A stretch of DNA of 64,000 nt, from assembly GCA_014529385.2 (NCBI GenBank), contig CM043942.1, positions 24,642,469 through 24,706,468 of the forward strand, in the 5' to 3' direction. Under the pieces are notes generated by a model. That model was not told the origin of the DNA. It worked only from the letters and a program-made list of their open reading frames with translations, and ran no database searches. This document shows, one piece after another, positions 55,228 to 64,000 of the stretch. Positions within the stretch are counted from its first letter, which is position 1. Each line of letters begins with the position of its first letter. Position numbers and translations under genes: made by a program. This DNA comes from Adiantum capillus-veneris (Eukaryota > Streptophyta > Polypodiopsida > Polypodiales > Pteridaceae).

Positions 55228-55634
55228 TTACAAGTCACAAGTCAACATATCACCAGCTCCTATAGATATTGCAAAATAAAAAACTCTTTCATCGACAACT
55301 GCAGGGTCTTCAACAACAACTACCTCTTTTTTCTTCACCCCTTCTTCCTTACATTTTGTAGCTGGCACACTGGCATAAGAAAAATAAATATCCATATTTT
55401 TGGTGTTAAGAAATTGAAGCTTCAAGATTACATGGAGTTCTTCATTTTCAGATGCTTCTGAGTCATTGGGAGGTTCCTCAGTCCCCATAGAATCCTCGCC
55501 AAGAAATATATCCTTGGGCTCTGCAAAGTCCACATTTCTCTTCGAGGAACCTCTCAACAGCCGAGGTGGTATCTCTTCTGCTTCTTGTTGACCAAAGACA
55601 GTCTCTGGATCTATTCTTTGCCTCCTCCTTCTGT
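55228..55634 (-). CDS. Acidic ORF, possible exon of an unidentified gene
   Basis: An open frame from a splice acceptor-like CTCACAG (near 55635) to the stop at 55228. It reads RRRRQRIDPETVFGQQEAEE, then LLRGSSKRNVDFAEPKDIF, then a highly acidic stretch (SMGTEEPPNDSEASENEE). The first part has the composition of a nuclear, regulatory-type tail. The rest (KKKEVVVVEDPAVVDERV) may be intron or 3' end. No domain or partner exons were recognised within the window. It may be a stray exon of a host gene, or chance. Confidence 0.3.
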
Positions 55635-55639
55635 GAGAT

Positions 55640-56279
55640 CTTAATCCTCACAAAAACATAATGCATGCAGTAATAGGTAAGTATTTTTACTAAGAAGGTT
55701 CACCAACATACCAACATACCATAGGCACACATATAAAAAGAAAAAGTAATGCATTCAAATAAAATGAGGTAGAAAATATATTACAAGGAAGGTGTTTTCA
55801 AAACTAGCAAGGTATTTGTCTCTTGTTTTGCTGGCATACATATGCTTTTAGAGGATTCTATGTGTGTGTGTGTGTGTAATCTCTTAGTTACTATCTCCCT
55901 CTACTATGCTCTACGGCATGAGCAAGAAAATCAACATGCAAGACAATCAATGGATTGTAAACGCATTGACGTGCACCATGGGACAAACAAGGGAACCTCC
56001 TCTATCTCTCAATATTTACTCCAACGGCGCGTTTAGAAGAGTACAACAACACTATGCGCATCCACGCGTGCCATGGGACAAAAATGAAAGCTCATAGATA
56101 TCTATGACATACATAAGAAATCCTTATGCAAAATTGCAGCAGAACCATACATTTTTGTTACCTTTTCCTGGGCTTGGCATGGCGATCTTGCAGATATGAA
56201 TACTTCAATGGTATATGGGGCACACTTCTAGCCTGGTATTTATCTTCCCTGTGGGAAGTACCTACAATCAAGCCTTCTT

Positions 56280-56317
<38 letters not shown>

Positions 56318-56510
56318 TCTAAACAATCATGTAATCGTTCATGAACAGTATTTCAAGATTACATTCCTCACATGTGTGAAAGGTCTAATTATATGTAGTG
56401 GGCATTTAATGTGTCGTATAGTTTCAATAAAGAAGTCAATTTTTCACTTTATTGCGTGTACTATATTCTGGTGGCGTGCTTAGTCTAGCACATCAGAGAG
56501 AAAAAGAGAA
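55640..56510. other. Unassigned DNA with (GT)n and (TC)n arrays
   Basis: A (GT)n run lies at about 55860-55877 and a (TC)n run at about 56284-56313. No gene was recognised. Confidence 0.4.
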
Positions 56511-56529
56511 AGGGAGAGATAGAGTATCC

Positions 56530-56613
<84 letters not shown>
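56530..56613. repeat. (GA)n microsatellite, about 84 bp
   Basis: An essentially pure GA run. Confidence 0.95.
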
Positions 56614-56616
<3 letters not shown>

Positions 56617-56690
56617 GTGGATAATCTATGGGAGGAGAAGCCGGGTTGGGGGGGGAGGAAGATGGAAAGATAGAGAACTCAATTATCTAT

Positions 56691-56769
56691 AAGGAAGTAG
56701 CACTATGGCGCTCGGGGAAAACTCTTTTGATCACAAAAATCCACCCGTGCTCCATAGTGCTACTTCCTT
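56691..56769. repeat. Perfect 18-bp inverted repeat (hairpin)
   Basis: AAGGAAGTAGCACTATGG at 56691-56708 pairs exactly with CCATAGTGCTACTTCCTT at 56752-56769, leaving a 43-nt loop. It could be the end of a fold-back element or an RNA hairpin. Confidence 0.85.
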
Positions 56770-56911
<142 letters not shown>

Positions 56912-56929
56912 CTATAGTATTACAAGGAA

Positions 56930-57514
56930 ATGGCAAGAACTAAGGCGACTAATAGGAAGGTAGGCAAAGCTCTAGGTTTGGCTGGTAAAGCAAGGGGAAG
57001 GTCTACCAGTAAGAAGAAGAGACCTCAAAAGCCCTTGAAGATTTTGAAAGCTCCAAGGATAAAGAGGCTACAAAGACACATCAAGCTGTTTAAGGAAATT
57101 AGGAAGGCTCAAGAATGCATTGAGCTTCTTGTATCAAAGCTTCCATTTCAGAGACTAGTTAGGTCAATATGTGAAGAGGCATGTTTTAGCATGATGAGGG
57201 GAAAACCCATTGCAATGTTGGCACTTCAAGAGGCAGGAGAAGATTTTTTGCTTGAATACGTCAATGATATAACTATTGTTGCAACACATGCACACACGGT
57301 AACCATTATGGACAAGGACAATGAAACCTTGAAAATAGTAAGGTGGAGATATGATAAATTGCTTCAACCCAACGAGTTTATAGACAATAAAATGAAGGAA
57401 AATTTTCTTATTCCTTCATCAAGACCACAGTCGGAGGTGAAGATTATGGAGGTCACCTATGATGTGAATACGAGGGCCAGAGCTCAACAGGAAACCAACA
57501 TGCAGAGGAGATGA
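56930..57514 (+). CDS. Divergent histone H3-like protein (194 aa) with C-terminal extension
   Basis: An uninterrupted intronless frame. It begins MARTKATNRKVGKA like the H3 tail. The tail then departs from H3: a K/R-rich stretch (STSKKKRPQKPLKI), no recognisable K9/K27 context, and no RPGT motif before the alpha-N helix. The histone fold is recognisable: LFKEIRKAQECIELL (alpha-N), SKLPFQRLVRSI (alpha-1), ALQEAGEDFLLEY (alpha-2), HAHTVTIMDKD (L2 and start of alpha-3). The interval between VRSI and ALQEA is 17 residues, one more than canonical H3 (16). About 50 residues follow the fold; canonical H3 ends there at about 136 aa. It might be a variant H3 (centromeric-like or other), a retrocopy, or a decaying copy still open by chance. 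Confidence 0.65.
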   Translation: MARTKATNRKVGKALGLAGKARGRSTSKKKRPQKPLKILKAPRIKRLQRHIKLFKEIRKAQECIELLVSKLPFQRLVRSICEEACFSMMRGKPIAMLALQEAGEDFLLEYVNDITIVATHAHTVTIMDKDNETLKIVRWRYDKLLQPNEFIDNKMKENFLIPSSRPQSEVKIMEVTYDVNTRARAQQETNMQRR

Positions 57515-57589
57515 AGAGACTAAAAGAGAAAGAAAAAGCAAAAAATTCTTTAGATGAGGAGACTGCGACACAAAGCACACTCCCATATG

Positions 57590-57595
57590 GACCCC

Positions 57596-57627
<32 letters not shown>

Positions 57628-57630
57628 AAA
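57590..57630. repeat. Poly(C) then (TC)n microsatellite
   Basis: About 14 C followed by about 24 bp of CT. Confidence 0.9.
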
Positions 57631-58190
57631 AAAATGACACCTAGCGGGCGTGATCGGGGACCCTCTATATATTAAGTTGCGGACCCGCAGGGAGAACTAT
57701 TTTGCCTGAGTGGCCCACACCCAAGGGGTCTACATTTCAAAGATACCTATAGCTTGTGCGTTCAAGAGGTATTTTTAAAACCCCTCTTCAGACACACTTC
57801 ATCACAAAGTAAAAGACCCCTCTTCCTTCATAAACCTACAACTTTTTATAAGTTTTCAATTTTAAAGCCCCTCTTGTACATGTAATTCTGTAACTGTTCG
57901 GTATATTAAAAACCCCTCCAAGTGAAATCGCGTGCTACACTTACATATTTTAAGGTGGACCTCTTGAGAGACCGCAGGGAAAACGTAAAAGCCCGATGGG
58001 CTTTTGTGGGTTTCTAGGTTTCTCTCAATCGGCTTGTTAGTGATCATGTTAAGTGTGGTTATGTAAATATGTTAATAAAACCCTATGATCACACAAAATT
58101 TAATGTAATTACGTAAATATTAAATCCCTGGAGCCTTCAATGATTCTATACATGTCCATAGAAGCTACTTTTACCAGGTCCAAAAACAAA
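57630..58190. other. Unassigned DNA
   Basis: I see no gene. The sequence is AT-rich with short pyrimidine runs. Confidence 0.4.
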
Positions 58191-58379
58191 GTTATATTCT
58201 TGAAGAAAGAGACACGACATCAATTGCCCAATCTCAAAAGAAGAAGAAAACACGAAGGAAGAGATCACAAAAAGCAGTGAAGTCAGCCAGTTCACCTCAG
58301 TTCAAAGACCAATATAGGGACTGGTGATGACCCCGTATATATGAACGACGCTGAAGAGGATTCTGATTCAGGTGAAACC

Positions 58380-59310
58380 ATGGAGATCAAAACGACCACT
58401 AAGATAGAAACCAAAAGCAAATCACAATTGCACTAGAGGACCAAGCTAAAATGGCTTTTATAACCGAATTTGGAGTGTTCGCATTTCGTGTTATGGATTT
58501 TGGCTTAACCAATGCCCCTGCTACCTTTGAAGGATTAATAAACACTACTTTTAGAGGATATTTGAGGGAGTTTTGTGAAGCTTTCTTAGATGACTTTGTG
58601 TTTATTCCTCTTGGAACGAACATCTATCATGCTTACAAAAAGTGTTTGCGAAGTGCAGATTGTATTGCATCTCCTTAAACCCTTTCAAATGCCAATTTTG
58701 GGTTAAACATGGAGTCAATTTAGGACATATAGTGTCCAAAAGTGGGATTTCCACAGATGAAAGCAAAATTAAATCCTTGTGGAATTTCCACCAGCTACAA
58801 ACTATAAAGGAGTTCAAAGGTTTATGGTCCATGTTGGTTATTACCGACGGTTTATTTTAAACTTTGTCGAGATAGCTCGTCCTTTGTACAAGATTCTTAT
58901 TGAGTTCCACTGGACCACGGAGTGTGACCATGCTTATGAGTCATTGAAAAAGACCTTGACTGGCACTCCTATTCTATGAGTGCCCGATTAGGATGTAATT
59001 TTCCATGTGCATATTGATGCATCAAACTTTGCTATTGGGTGTGTTCTAGCTTAATGAGGAGAACATAAATTGGACTACCCCATTAGCTTTGCAAGTCATC
59101 AATTGAATGATGCCGAGAGAAACTACACCACTACAGAGAGGAAAGGTTTAGGTATGATTTATGCAGTGAAGAAATTTCGCTACTACCTTGTGTTTTCTAT
59201 GTGGATCATCAGGCCTCGTTGTATCTATAAATAAACCTTGTTCCATGGGAAGAATTACATGATGGTTTTTAATTCTCCTTGAGTTTGATTTTACCATTGT
59301 GGTGAGACCT
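58380..59310 (+). pseudogene. RT (partial) and RNase H of the Athila-like element
   Basis: RT starts only at its middle: EDQAKMAFITEFGVFAFRVM, then DFGLTNAPATFEGLI and the active-site FLDDF (about 58590). The usual fingers (KKDGKWRxCxD) are absent. Frame changes occur near 58600, 58780 and 58855. RNase H shows VHIDASNFAIGCVLA (about 59008-59050) followed by a stop, and NDAERNYTTTERKGLGMIYA near 59110. It is clearly a relic. Confidence 0.78.
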
Positions 59311-60328
59311 GGTAAAAGACATGTCATGGCGGATCATTTGTCTCACATACCCAATGGTGAATCCCCTACTGGAGTCGATGATGAATTGCCTGATACTTCT
59401 CTATTCCTAGTCCAAACCATACCTGAATGGAGTGAGAAGATTGTGAACTTTCTAGTTAATGGTTTTCCACCCAAAGAGCTTCGTAAGGACATAGCTCAAA
59501 AATTGTTAAAAGAATGTGAACCTTATTCTCTCATTGCAGCAACTCTCTACAAGCTAGGAAAGGATGATATTCTTAGACGTTGTGCCCGTGAGGATGAATA
59601 TTTATACATACTGCAGGAAGCCCACATGGGTATAGGCGAAGGATATTTCTCAGGGGAACTAACAGCTAGAAAGGTGTTGCAATCAGGCTATTTGTGGCCT
59701 ACCTTATTCAAAGATGCATCACTTTTTGCAAAAGGATGTGATGAATGCCAACATTACAAGATCACACAATGAAAGGATAAGATGCCCTTACATCCAGTTA
59801 AAGTGACTCAACCATTTGAAAAATGTTGGCCCAATTAGTCCAGCAGCTTGTAGCACTCAATCTCGGTATATTATCGTTGCTACTGACTATGTAACAAAGT
59901 GGACGGAATCCAGGACGACAAGTAAGGCTGATGCAAGGTCAACTGTCAAGTTTCTCTTTGAGAACATTATTACAGGATTTGGTTGTCCCTTTGAGATTGT
60001 GAGTGACAATGGCACTCATTTTATAAATGGAGTGATAAAAGAACTCACTACCAACTTCGTGATAGCTCACCATAACTCCACACCTTATTATCCACAAGGA
60101 AATGGCCAAGTTGAGAGCACCAACAAGACCTTAATCTCTATCTTGACCCAAATAGTGGAAGCTCATCGAACAGATTGGGATTTGAAGCTGACTTCAGCCC
60201 TATGGGCTTATCGTACTTCTTACAAAGTGGATATTAATTGTATACCATTCAAAATGGTATATGGTCAAGAACTAGTTATGCCATGGAAGTTTGTAGTTCC
60301 TAGTCTGCGTGTAGCTTCATAAGAAGGT
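59299..60328 (+). pseudogene. Integrase of the Athila-like element
   Basis: 59299-59772 covers the RNase H end (KRHVMADHLSHIPNG) and the integrase zinc-binding part (AHMGIGEGYFSG, CDECQHYKITQ). 59816-60322 is the core: IVSDNGTHFINGVIKE (second Asp) and NGQVESTNKTL (Glu). At the first Asp position the sequence reads FEKCWPIS, where the family has a longer F-E-K-W-G-x-D-F-x-G-P-I, so a small deletion removed that Asp. Stops occur at 59770-59772 and 60320-60322. Confidence 0.82.
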
Positions 60329-60391
60329 TAGGATGGTAAACCTTTAGTTGAGCGCTTATATATCCTTGAAAGGATAGATGAAGAAAGGCAA

Positions 60392-61291
60392 TTGGATGTG
60401 CAAAACACACTTGTGGAGAAAGATAGGAGAAAGAAATGGTTTGACCGTTATCTAAAGAACAAGGATATCAATGTTGGTGATAAAGTCCTTATGTATGGAG
60501 TGCGTAACAAGAAGAAAAAGTTGAAGTATGCGGGAAAAGGACCATATAGAGTATGTGAAATTACCCCACAAGGGACCATTTGTGTGGAGACTCTTGATGG
60601 AGTTGAAACCATTGGATTCCTCAATGGGAGCAAATTTAAAAGATACTATGATCCTTTAAGCCAAGAGGAACTACGTGCCATCCATAAAAAAAAGGCAGAC
60701 AATGCACAAACACAATTGAAGAAGATACAAGCTCAAGATTAGGCTAAGAAGCGACAACAACGCATAAGCCGCCAACGAGAGGCTAACCTTGGAGTTACAC
60801 ATACATTCCACGTTGAAATCCACGAGGATTGGTTGGACTCTAACACACCTCTACGATACCCTATTGAGCTAAACAACACCTATGGAAAAGTACTATATAA
60901 CGCCTTATTGGACACGGGTGCTAAGTATAATCTGTCATCATATGGAGTGTGGTGTCAATTGGGAAAGCCACATCTATCTCAAAGTATTATCCAAGTCAAG
61001 GATATCAACAAGAAAAAAAATGTGATTTTTGGAATTTGGCACACTTCTGTCAGTTATGAAAATGGGGTTGTAGCTCAAGACTTTTTGGTCATGCCTATGG
61101 GAAATATGGAGGGTAATATAGATCTAGGACGCACGTGGATGATAGCTACCAAATGCACGATTGATTGGGGGACAAGGGGTGTGACAACGCAGAAACCAAC
61201 TCTTAGCCCTGCCACTCAAGCCATAGTCCCTGAGATATTGCCTCTTAAGGAAATAAAACCCAAAATATGGGAACTATGGAGGGTAATATAA
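60392..61291 (+). CDS. Integrase C-terminus joined in frame to a second retropepsin-like domain
   Basis: 60392-60739 encodes the integrase C-terminal domain (KYAGKGPYRVCEITPQG, SKFKRYYDPLSQEELRA). An amber codon at 60740-60742 is the only interruption. The same frame goes on with a basic linker (AKKRQQRISRQREANLG), then a retropepsin-like domain: YNALLDTGAKYNLSSYGVW (Asp at 60911-60913), FLVMPMGNMEGNIDLGRTWM and ATKCTIDWG. Retropepsin normally lies between gag and RT, so a copy after integrase is unusual. It could be a rearranged original protease (the element has no other visible one), a second domain that is typical of this lineage, or another element's piece. Confidence 0.55.
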
Positions 61292-61436
61292 ATCTAGGAC
61301 GCACGTGGATGATAGCTACCAAATGCATGATTGATTGGGGGACAAGGGGTGTGACAATGCCGAAACCAACTCTTAGCCCTGCCACTCAAGCCATAGTCCC
61401 TGAGATATTGCCTCTTAAGGAAATAAAACCCAAAAT
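61097..61436 (+). repeat. 170-bp tandem duplication inside the retropepsin-like ORF
   Basis: 61097-61266 and 61267-61436 are nearly identical (both contain GGGTAATATA, GGACGCACGTGGATGATAGC, GATTGATTGGGGGACAAGGG). 170 is not a multiple of 3, so the second copy shifts the frame and truncates the ORF at 61291. Confidence 0.93.
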
Positions 61437-61990
61437 TGCATGTGCAAGAGGTTGAACCATATGTCCCCATAGCCCAACTCTCTAGAGTTTCAACTGATGT
61501 AGTTGAAATACACAAGATCCATCATAATATAACAAAGAAAACATACAAGTGGGTCCCTAAAGCTTCTTTAGCGACCATAGCTAGTGCTAAAAGACAGGAT
61601 CCTGGTAAGAGACGTCCCACTCACCCCAAGAAATGTAAAGAAACGTTGCGTTGGATTCCTAAAAAACTATTGGAAGCCCAAGGCTACTATGAAGGAAATG
61701 ATAAATTTGGGTGCCAAAACGTAAATTGTGCTCTTACTTGTCACCTGGCTCATGTGAGCCCAATCTTGTAGCTCCAAAACAAATCGACGATCACGGAAAG
61801 GAAAAAATCATAGAATGCTACACACCCGCTCCCAGCTAGTTTGGGTACCGAAGAAAGAACAATTTGTTCCACCTAGCTTAGCAACAGGAAAGTCAAAGGA
61901 AGATTCTTGCTCTTCATATAGTTCCTATACGGAAATAGAAGCTTCGTCACAACCTCCACTCGCCATTGTACATATCCATACAAACAAGGA
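61436..61990 (+). pseudogene. ORF with repeated W-V/I-P-K motifs, function unknown
   Basis: 61436-61771 (111 codons) contains KTYKWVPKASL and LRWIPKKLLEAQGYYEG. After a stop and frame change, 61830-61990 reads SQLVWVPKKEQFVPPSLAT. Three W-x-P-K-type repeats, roughly 90-200 bp apart, suggest a low-complexity structural or RNA-binding-like protein. No named family was recognised. It lies downstream of the retropepsin-like ORF and may be part of the same element. Confidence 0.4.
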
Positions 61991-62474
61991 ATAATTTGCA
62001 CCTCCCGTTGTAAGTTCACCACCTACAACAACGTTCCAAATAAAGTCATGGGAGAGTACCTTACCACACTTGAAACTAGATGAAATGCCTAGGGCGGACA
62101 AAAACTATTGGTCAAAGTCTTCACCCATAACAACTTGGAACAATTGGTTTCAAAAGGTGACGGCATCATTCCAAAAGGTATGATCTACCCAAGGAAGGGA
62201 AAGTGTTTGCTGACATCATCATTCACTTACTTCCCTCTCAGCCTTCCTCCCTGACCTCTCAATCTCCAATCTTAGGGAATGTATACATAAAGCCTTATAC
62301 TCACAAAAGACAAAAAAAGATAACAAATAGTAAAACAGCAAGAGCAACTAGCAACCAGAGATCACCCTATCAGATCCTACACATAAGTCCAAATTCACCA
62401 TGTCACATCAAGCAGCACACAAAAACAACTCTTATGTTATAAAGACCTAACCAAATCTATCTGTATTCTTAGAG

Positions 62475-62897
62475 ATGGCTAGTTCACTAGAGGCATGTGC
62501 TTCTAGTTTTGATGAAAGGTACCCTTTTTATTTTTCTCAAGTGTTTCACATCTGCTACCCTGTACTTTCTAGCGAATGGGACTTGGTAGAGAGACTTACG
62601 TGTGAGAGAAATTTTGAGGAGTTAAAATGGCTGATACGTCTATGGATAACTAGTGATCCCTACCCAATAACCAATGTTTCTCTAGTGGCACATGATTATT
62701 ATTTTGGACAAGATGGGTATCCACGCATAGCGAGGTTCTTGATTAACACGCTTGCGCAAGAGGATGATGAACAAGAAATAATAGAGACCGAGGAAGACTA
62801 TGGCCTCATGAAAAATGATTTTATTTATCTAAATGATGAGGATAGAGACCTAGCCTTATGGATGCCACCCGGTTTATATAATATCCTCTTTCCTTGA
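62475..62897 (+). CDS. 140-codon ORF of unknown function
   Basis: Uninterrupted ATG-to-stop frame. It begins MASSLEACASSFDERYPFYF and contains LKWLIRLWITSDPYPIT and VAHDYYFGQDGYPRIARF. The C-terminal third is acidic (AQEDDEQEIIETEED) and it ends LWMPPGLYNILFP. Composition is protein-like (aromatics spread evenly, no repeats). It sits about 700 bp after the W-x-P-K ORF and just before a purine tract at about 62920-62936. No domain was recognised. It could be an extra ORF of the retroelement or a small host gene. Confidence 0.45.
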   Translation: MASSLEACASSFDERYPFYFSQVFHICYPVLSSEWDLVERLTCERNFEELKWLIRLWITSDPYPITNVSLVAHDYYFGQDGYPRIARFLINTLAQEDDEQEIIETEEDYGLMKNDFIYLNDEDRDLALWMPPGLYNILFP

Positions 62898-62937
62898 TTC
62901 TAAAAGGGACGACAGATAGGTAGGTTAGGGGGGGTTA

Positions 62938-63154
62938 ATTTTATTTGCGAGTTAATCAATTCGTGTTTTTTTGCTACAAGTGATGCTTTTTCGAGTTTAT
63001 AGAAGCATGGATTCCAGTCATATGTATGCTCTCTAAGGTGGCGTTGTGGTATGTTAAATAAGTACCGAGGGAAGGAGAGAGAAGAAGGATTAGACGGAGA
63101 GAGAAAAACATACTGTGGAAATAGAGAGGATCGGGGTGTGAGAGTACCGACAAC

Positions 63155-63188
<34 letters not shown>

Positions 63189-63190
63189 AA
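62938..63190. other. Unassigned DNA with (GA)n
   Basis: A possible 3' LTR start cannot be fixed without the partner. GA runs lie at about 63154-63188. Confidence 0.35.
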
Positions 63191-63445
63191 GTGGGAGATG
63201 AGGGGGAGAGAGGAAAGATAGGTTCAAAATGAAAAAAGTCCGGCTAAAGTTTGGGCAAGAAGGTTCTCAAGCCGGTTCAAATTATTTCATTTAGTAACTT
63301 GGTATAGAATTGTTTATGTGTTGGTTTAATGTATATATTTTATAAATATCCTACATTTTAATTGAGATGAAAGTGGAGTTTTGTTGTGAAGAAGGAGTTG
63401 TGTGCACGTTTTCTACTCACATGTGTGTGTGTGTGTGTGTGTGTG

Positions 63446-63478
<33 letters not shown>

Positions 63479-63704
63479 AGATGAGGGGGAGAGAGGAAAG
63501 ATAGTTCAAAATGAAAAAAGTCCGGCTCAAGTTTGGGCAAGAAGGTTCTCAAGCCGGTTCAAATTATTTCATTTAGTATCTTGGTATAGAATTGTTTATG
63601 TGTTGGTTTAATTATATATTTTATAAATATCCCACATTTTAATTGAGATGAAAGTGGAGTTTTGTTGTGAAGAAGGAGGTTGTGTGTACGTTTTCTACTC
63701 ACGT

Positions 63705-63783
<79 letters not shown>
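63191..63783. repeat. Tandem duplication of about 283 bp with microsatellite ends
   Basis: 63191-63473 and 63474-63783 share GTGGGAGATGAGGGGGAGAG, AAAAAAGTCCGGCT-AAGTTT, CTCAAGCCGGTTCAAATTAT and TGTGTGCACG/TGTGTGTACG. Each unit ends in (GT)n(GA)n; the GA tail is longer in the second. Confidence 0.93.
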
Positions 63784-63785
<2 letters not shown>

Positions 63786-63833
63786 CCTGTTCATATGCGT
63801 GTGAAAAGGTTCCAAATCCGGGTCCACAAATAA

Positions 63834-64000
63834 TGTTTTCCGAGCCCTTAGAGAGGCAGTTTGTGGTGGTTACTCATTGCACTATTATATGCCTATAGTA
63901 TTCATAGAAGAATAATAATCATAGTGTTTCCCGAGCCCTTAGAGAGCAGTTAGTGTTGTCTACTCATTGCACTTTTAGATGCTTATAAATCTTATAGGGG
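63834..64000. repeat. Tandem repeat with 91-bp period
   Basis: GTTTTCCGAGCCCTTAGAGA at 63834 recurs at 63925 (GTTTCCCGAGCCCTTAGAGA), followed by AGT-TGT-GT and TACTCATTGCACT in both. The second unit is cut by the window end. Confidence 0.85.

Larger units (their letters stand above)
58200..62900 (+). mobile_element. Athila-like Ty3/gypsy fragment, 5' truncated, with unusual 3' ORFs
   Basis: It contains part of RT, RNase H, integrase without a chromodomain, a second retropepsin-like domain and additional ORFs. gag, the usual protease and the first half of RT are missing upstream, and no LTR pair was found. A purine-rich AGGTTAGGGGGGGTTAA at about 62920-62936 could be the polypurine tract. Whether the last ORFs belong to the element is inferred from position. 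Confidence 0.6.

Noticed and set aside
63191-64000. CRISPR-like array
   Set aside because: Two or three long tandem units with no spacers. This is plant DNA.

Overview
The window is nuclear DNA of a plant, almost certainly a seed plant. The evidence is a spliced SEC14-like gene, plant lineages of LTR retrotransposon (Ty1/copia, chromovirus, Tat-type and Athila-like Ty3/gypsy), tRNA-derived SINEs, and very many (GA)n/(CT)n/(CA)n/(AT)n microsatellites. There are no operons, bacterial promoters or CRISPR arrays. The species cannot be named from the sequence.

Layout. 1-3.8 kb: intergenic DNA with long microsatellites and a tandem duplication. 3.8-5.9 kb, minus strand: the one convincing host gene, a six-coding-exon CRAL-TRIO/SEC14 lipid-transfer protein of 244 aa, with a SINE in intron 1. 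6-8.5 kb: gene 5' flank, a second SINE with 9-bp target duplications, and AT-rich degenerate repeats. 8.5-13.7 kb, minus: a complete but decayed copia element with 227-bp LTRs, an initiator-Met primer site and many frameshifts. 13.7-16.1 kb, plus: LTR end, primer site and gag fragment of an Athila-type element. 16.0-19 kb: two inverted chromovirus 3' ends with a truncated copia 3' end between them. 20.9-29.6 kb, plus: Tat-type gypsy element A. 29.8-54.8 kb: an unrecognised broken gene split by nested insertions. Copia-like element C (30.9-45.2 kb, TSD ATGAA) carries Tat element B (31.1-40.4 kb, TSD GTAT) inside its 5' LTR and a very degraded chromovirus in its body. Chromovirus D (45.3-53.7 kb, minus, TSD TCATA) sits 38 bp further on. 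55.2-57.5 kb: an acidic minus-strand ORF, a perfect 18-bp hairpin, and an intact 194-codon ORF for a very divergent histone H3-like protein. 58.2-62.9 kb, plus: an Athila-like pol fragment whose integrase frame runs, through one amber codon, into a second retropepsin-like domain, followed by unfamiliar ORFs. 63-64 kb: tandem duplications.

How it fits together. Nearly all coding capacity belongs to retroelements, and none of them looks autonomous now: each full-length copy has stops, frameshifts or lost catalytic residues. The nesting gives a relative age order: broken gene first, then C and D, then B inside C. The items most worth a second look are the H3-like ORF with its one-residue-longer loop-1 interval and C-terminal extension, the integrase-retropepsin arrangement, the broken gene that can be followed across two insertions, and the shared UAG-CAA codon pair in gag of both Tat elements.
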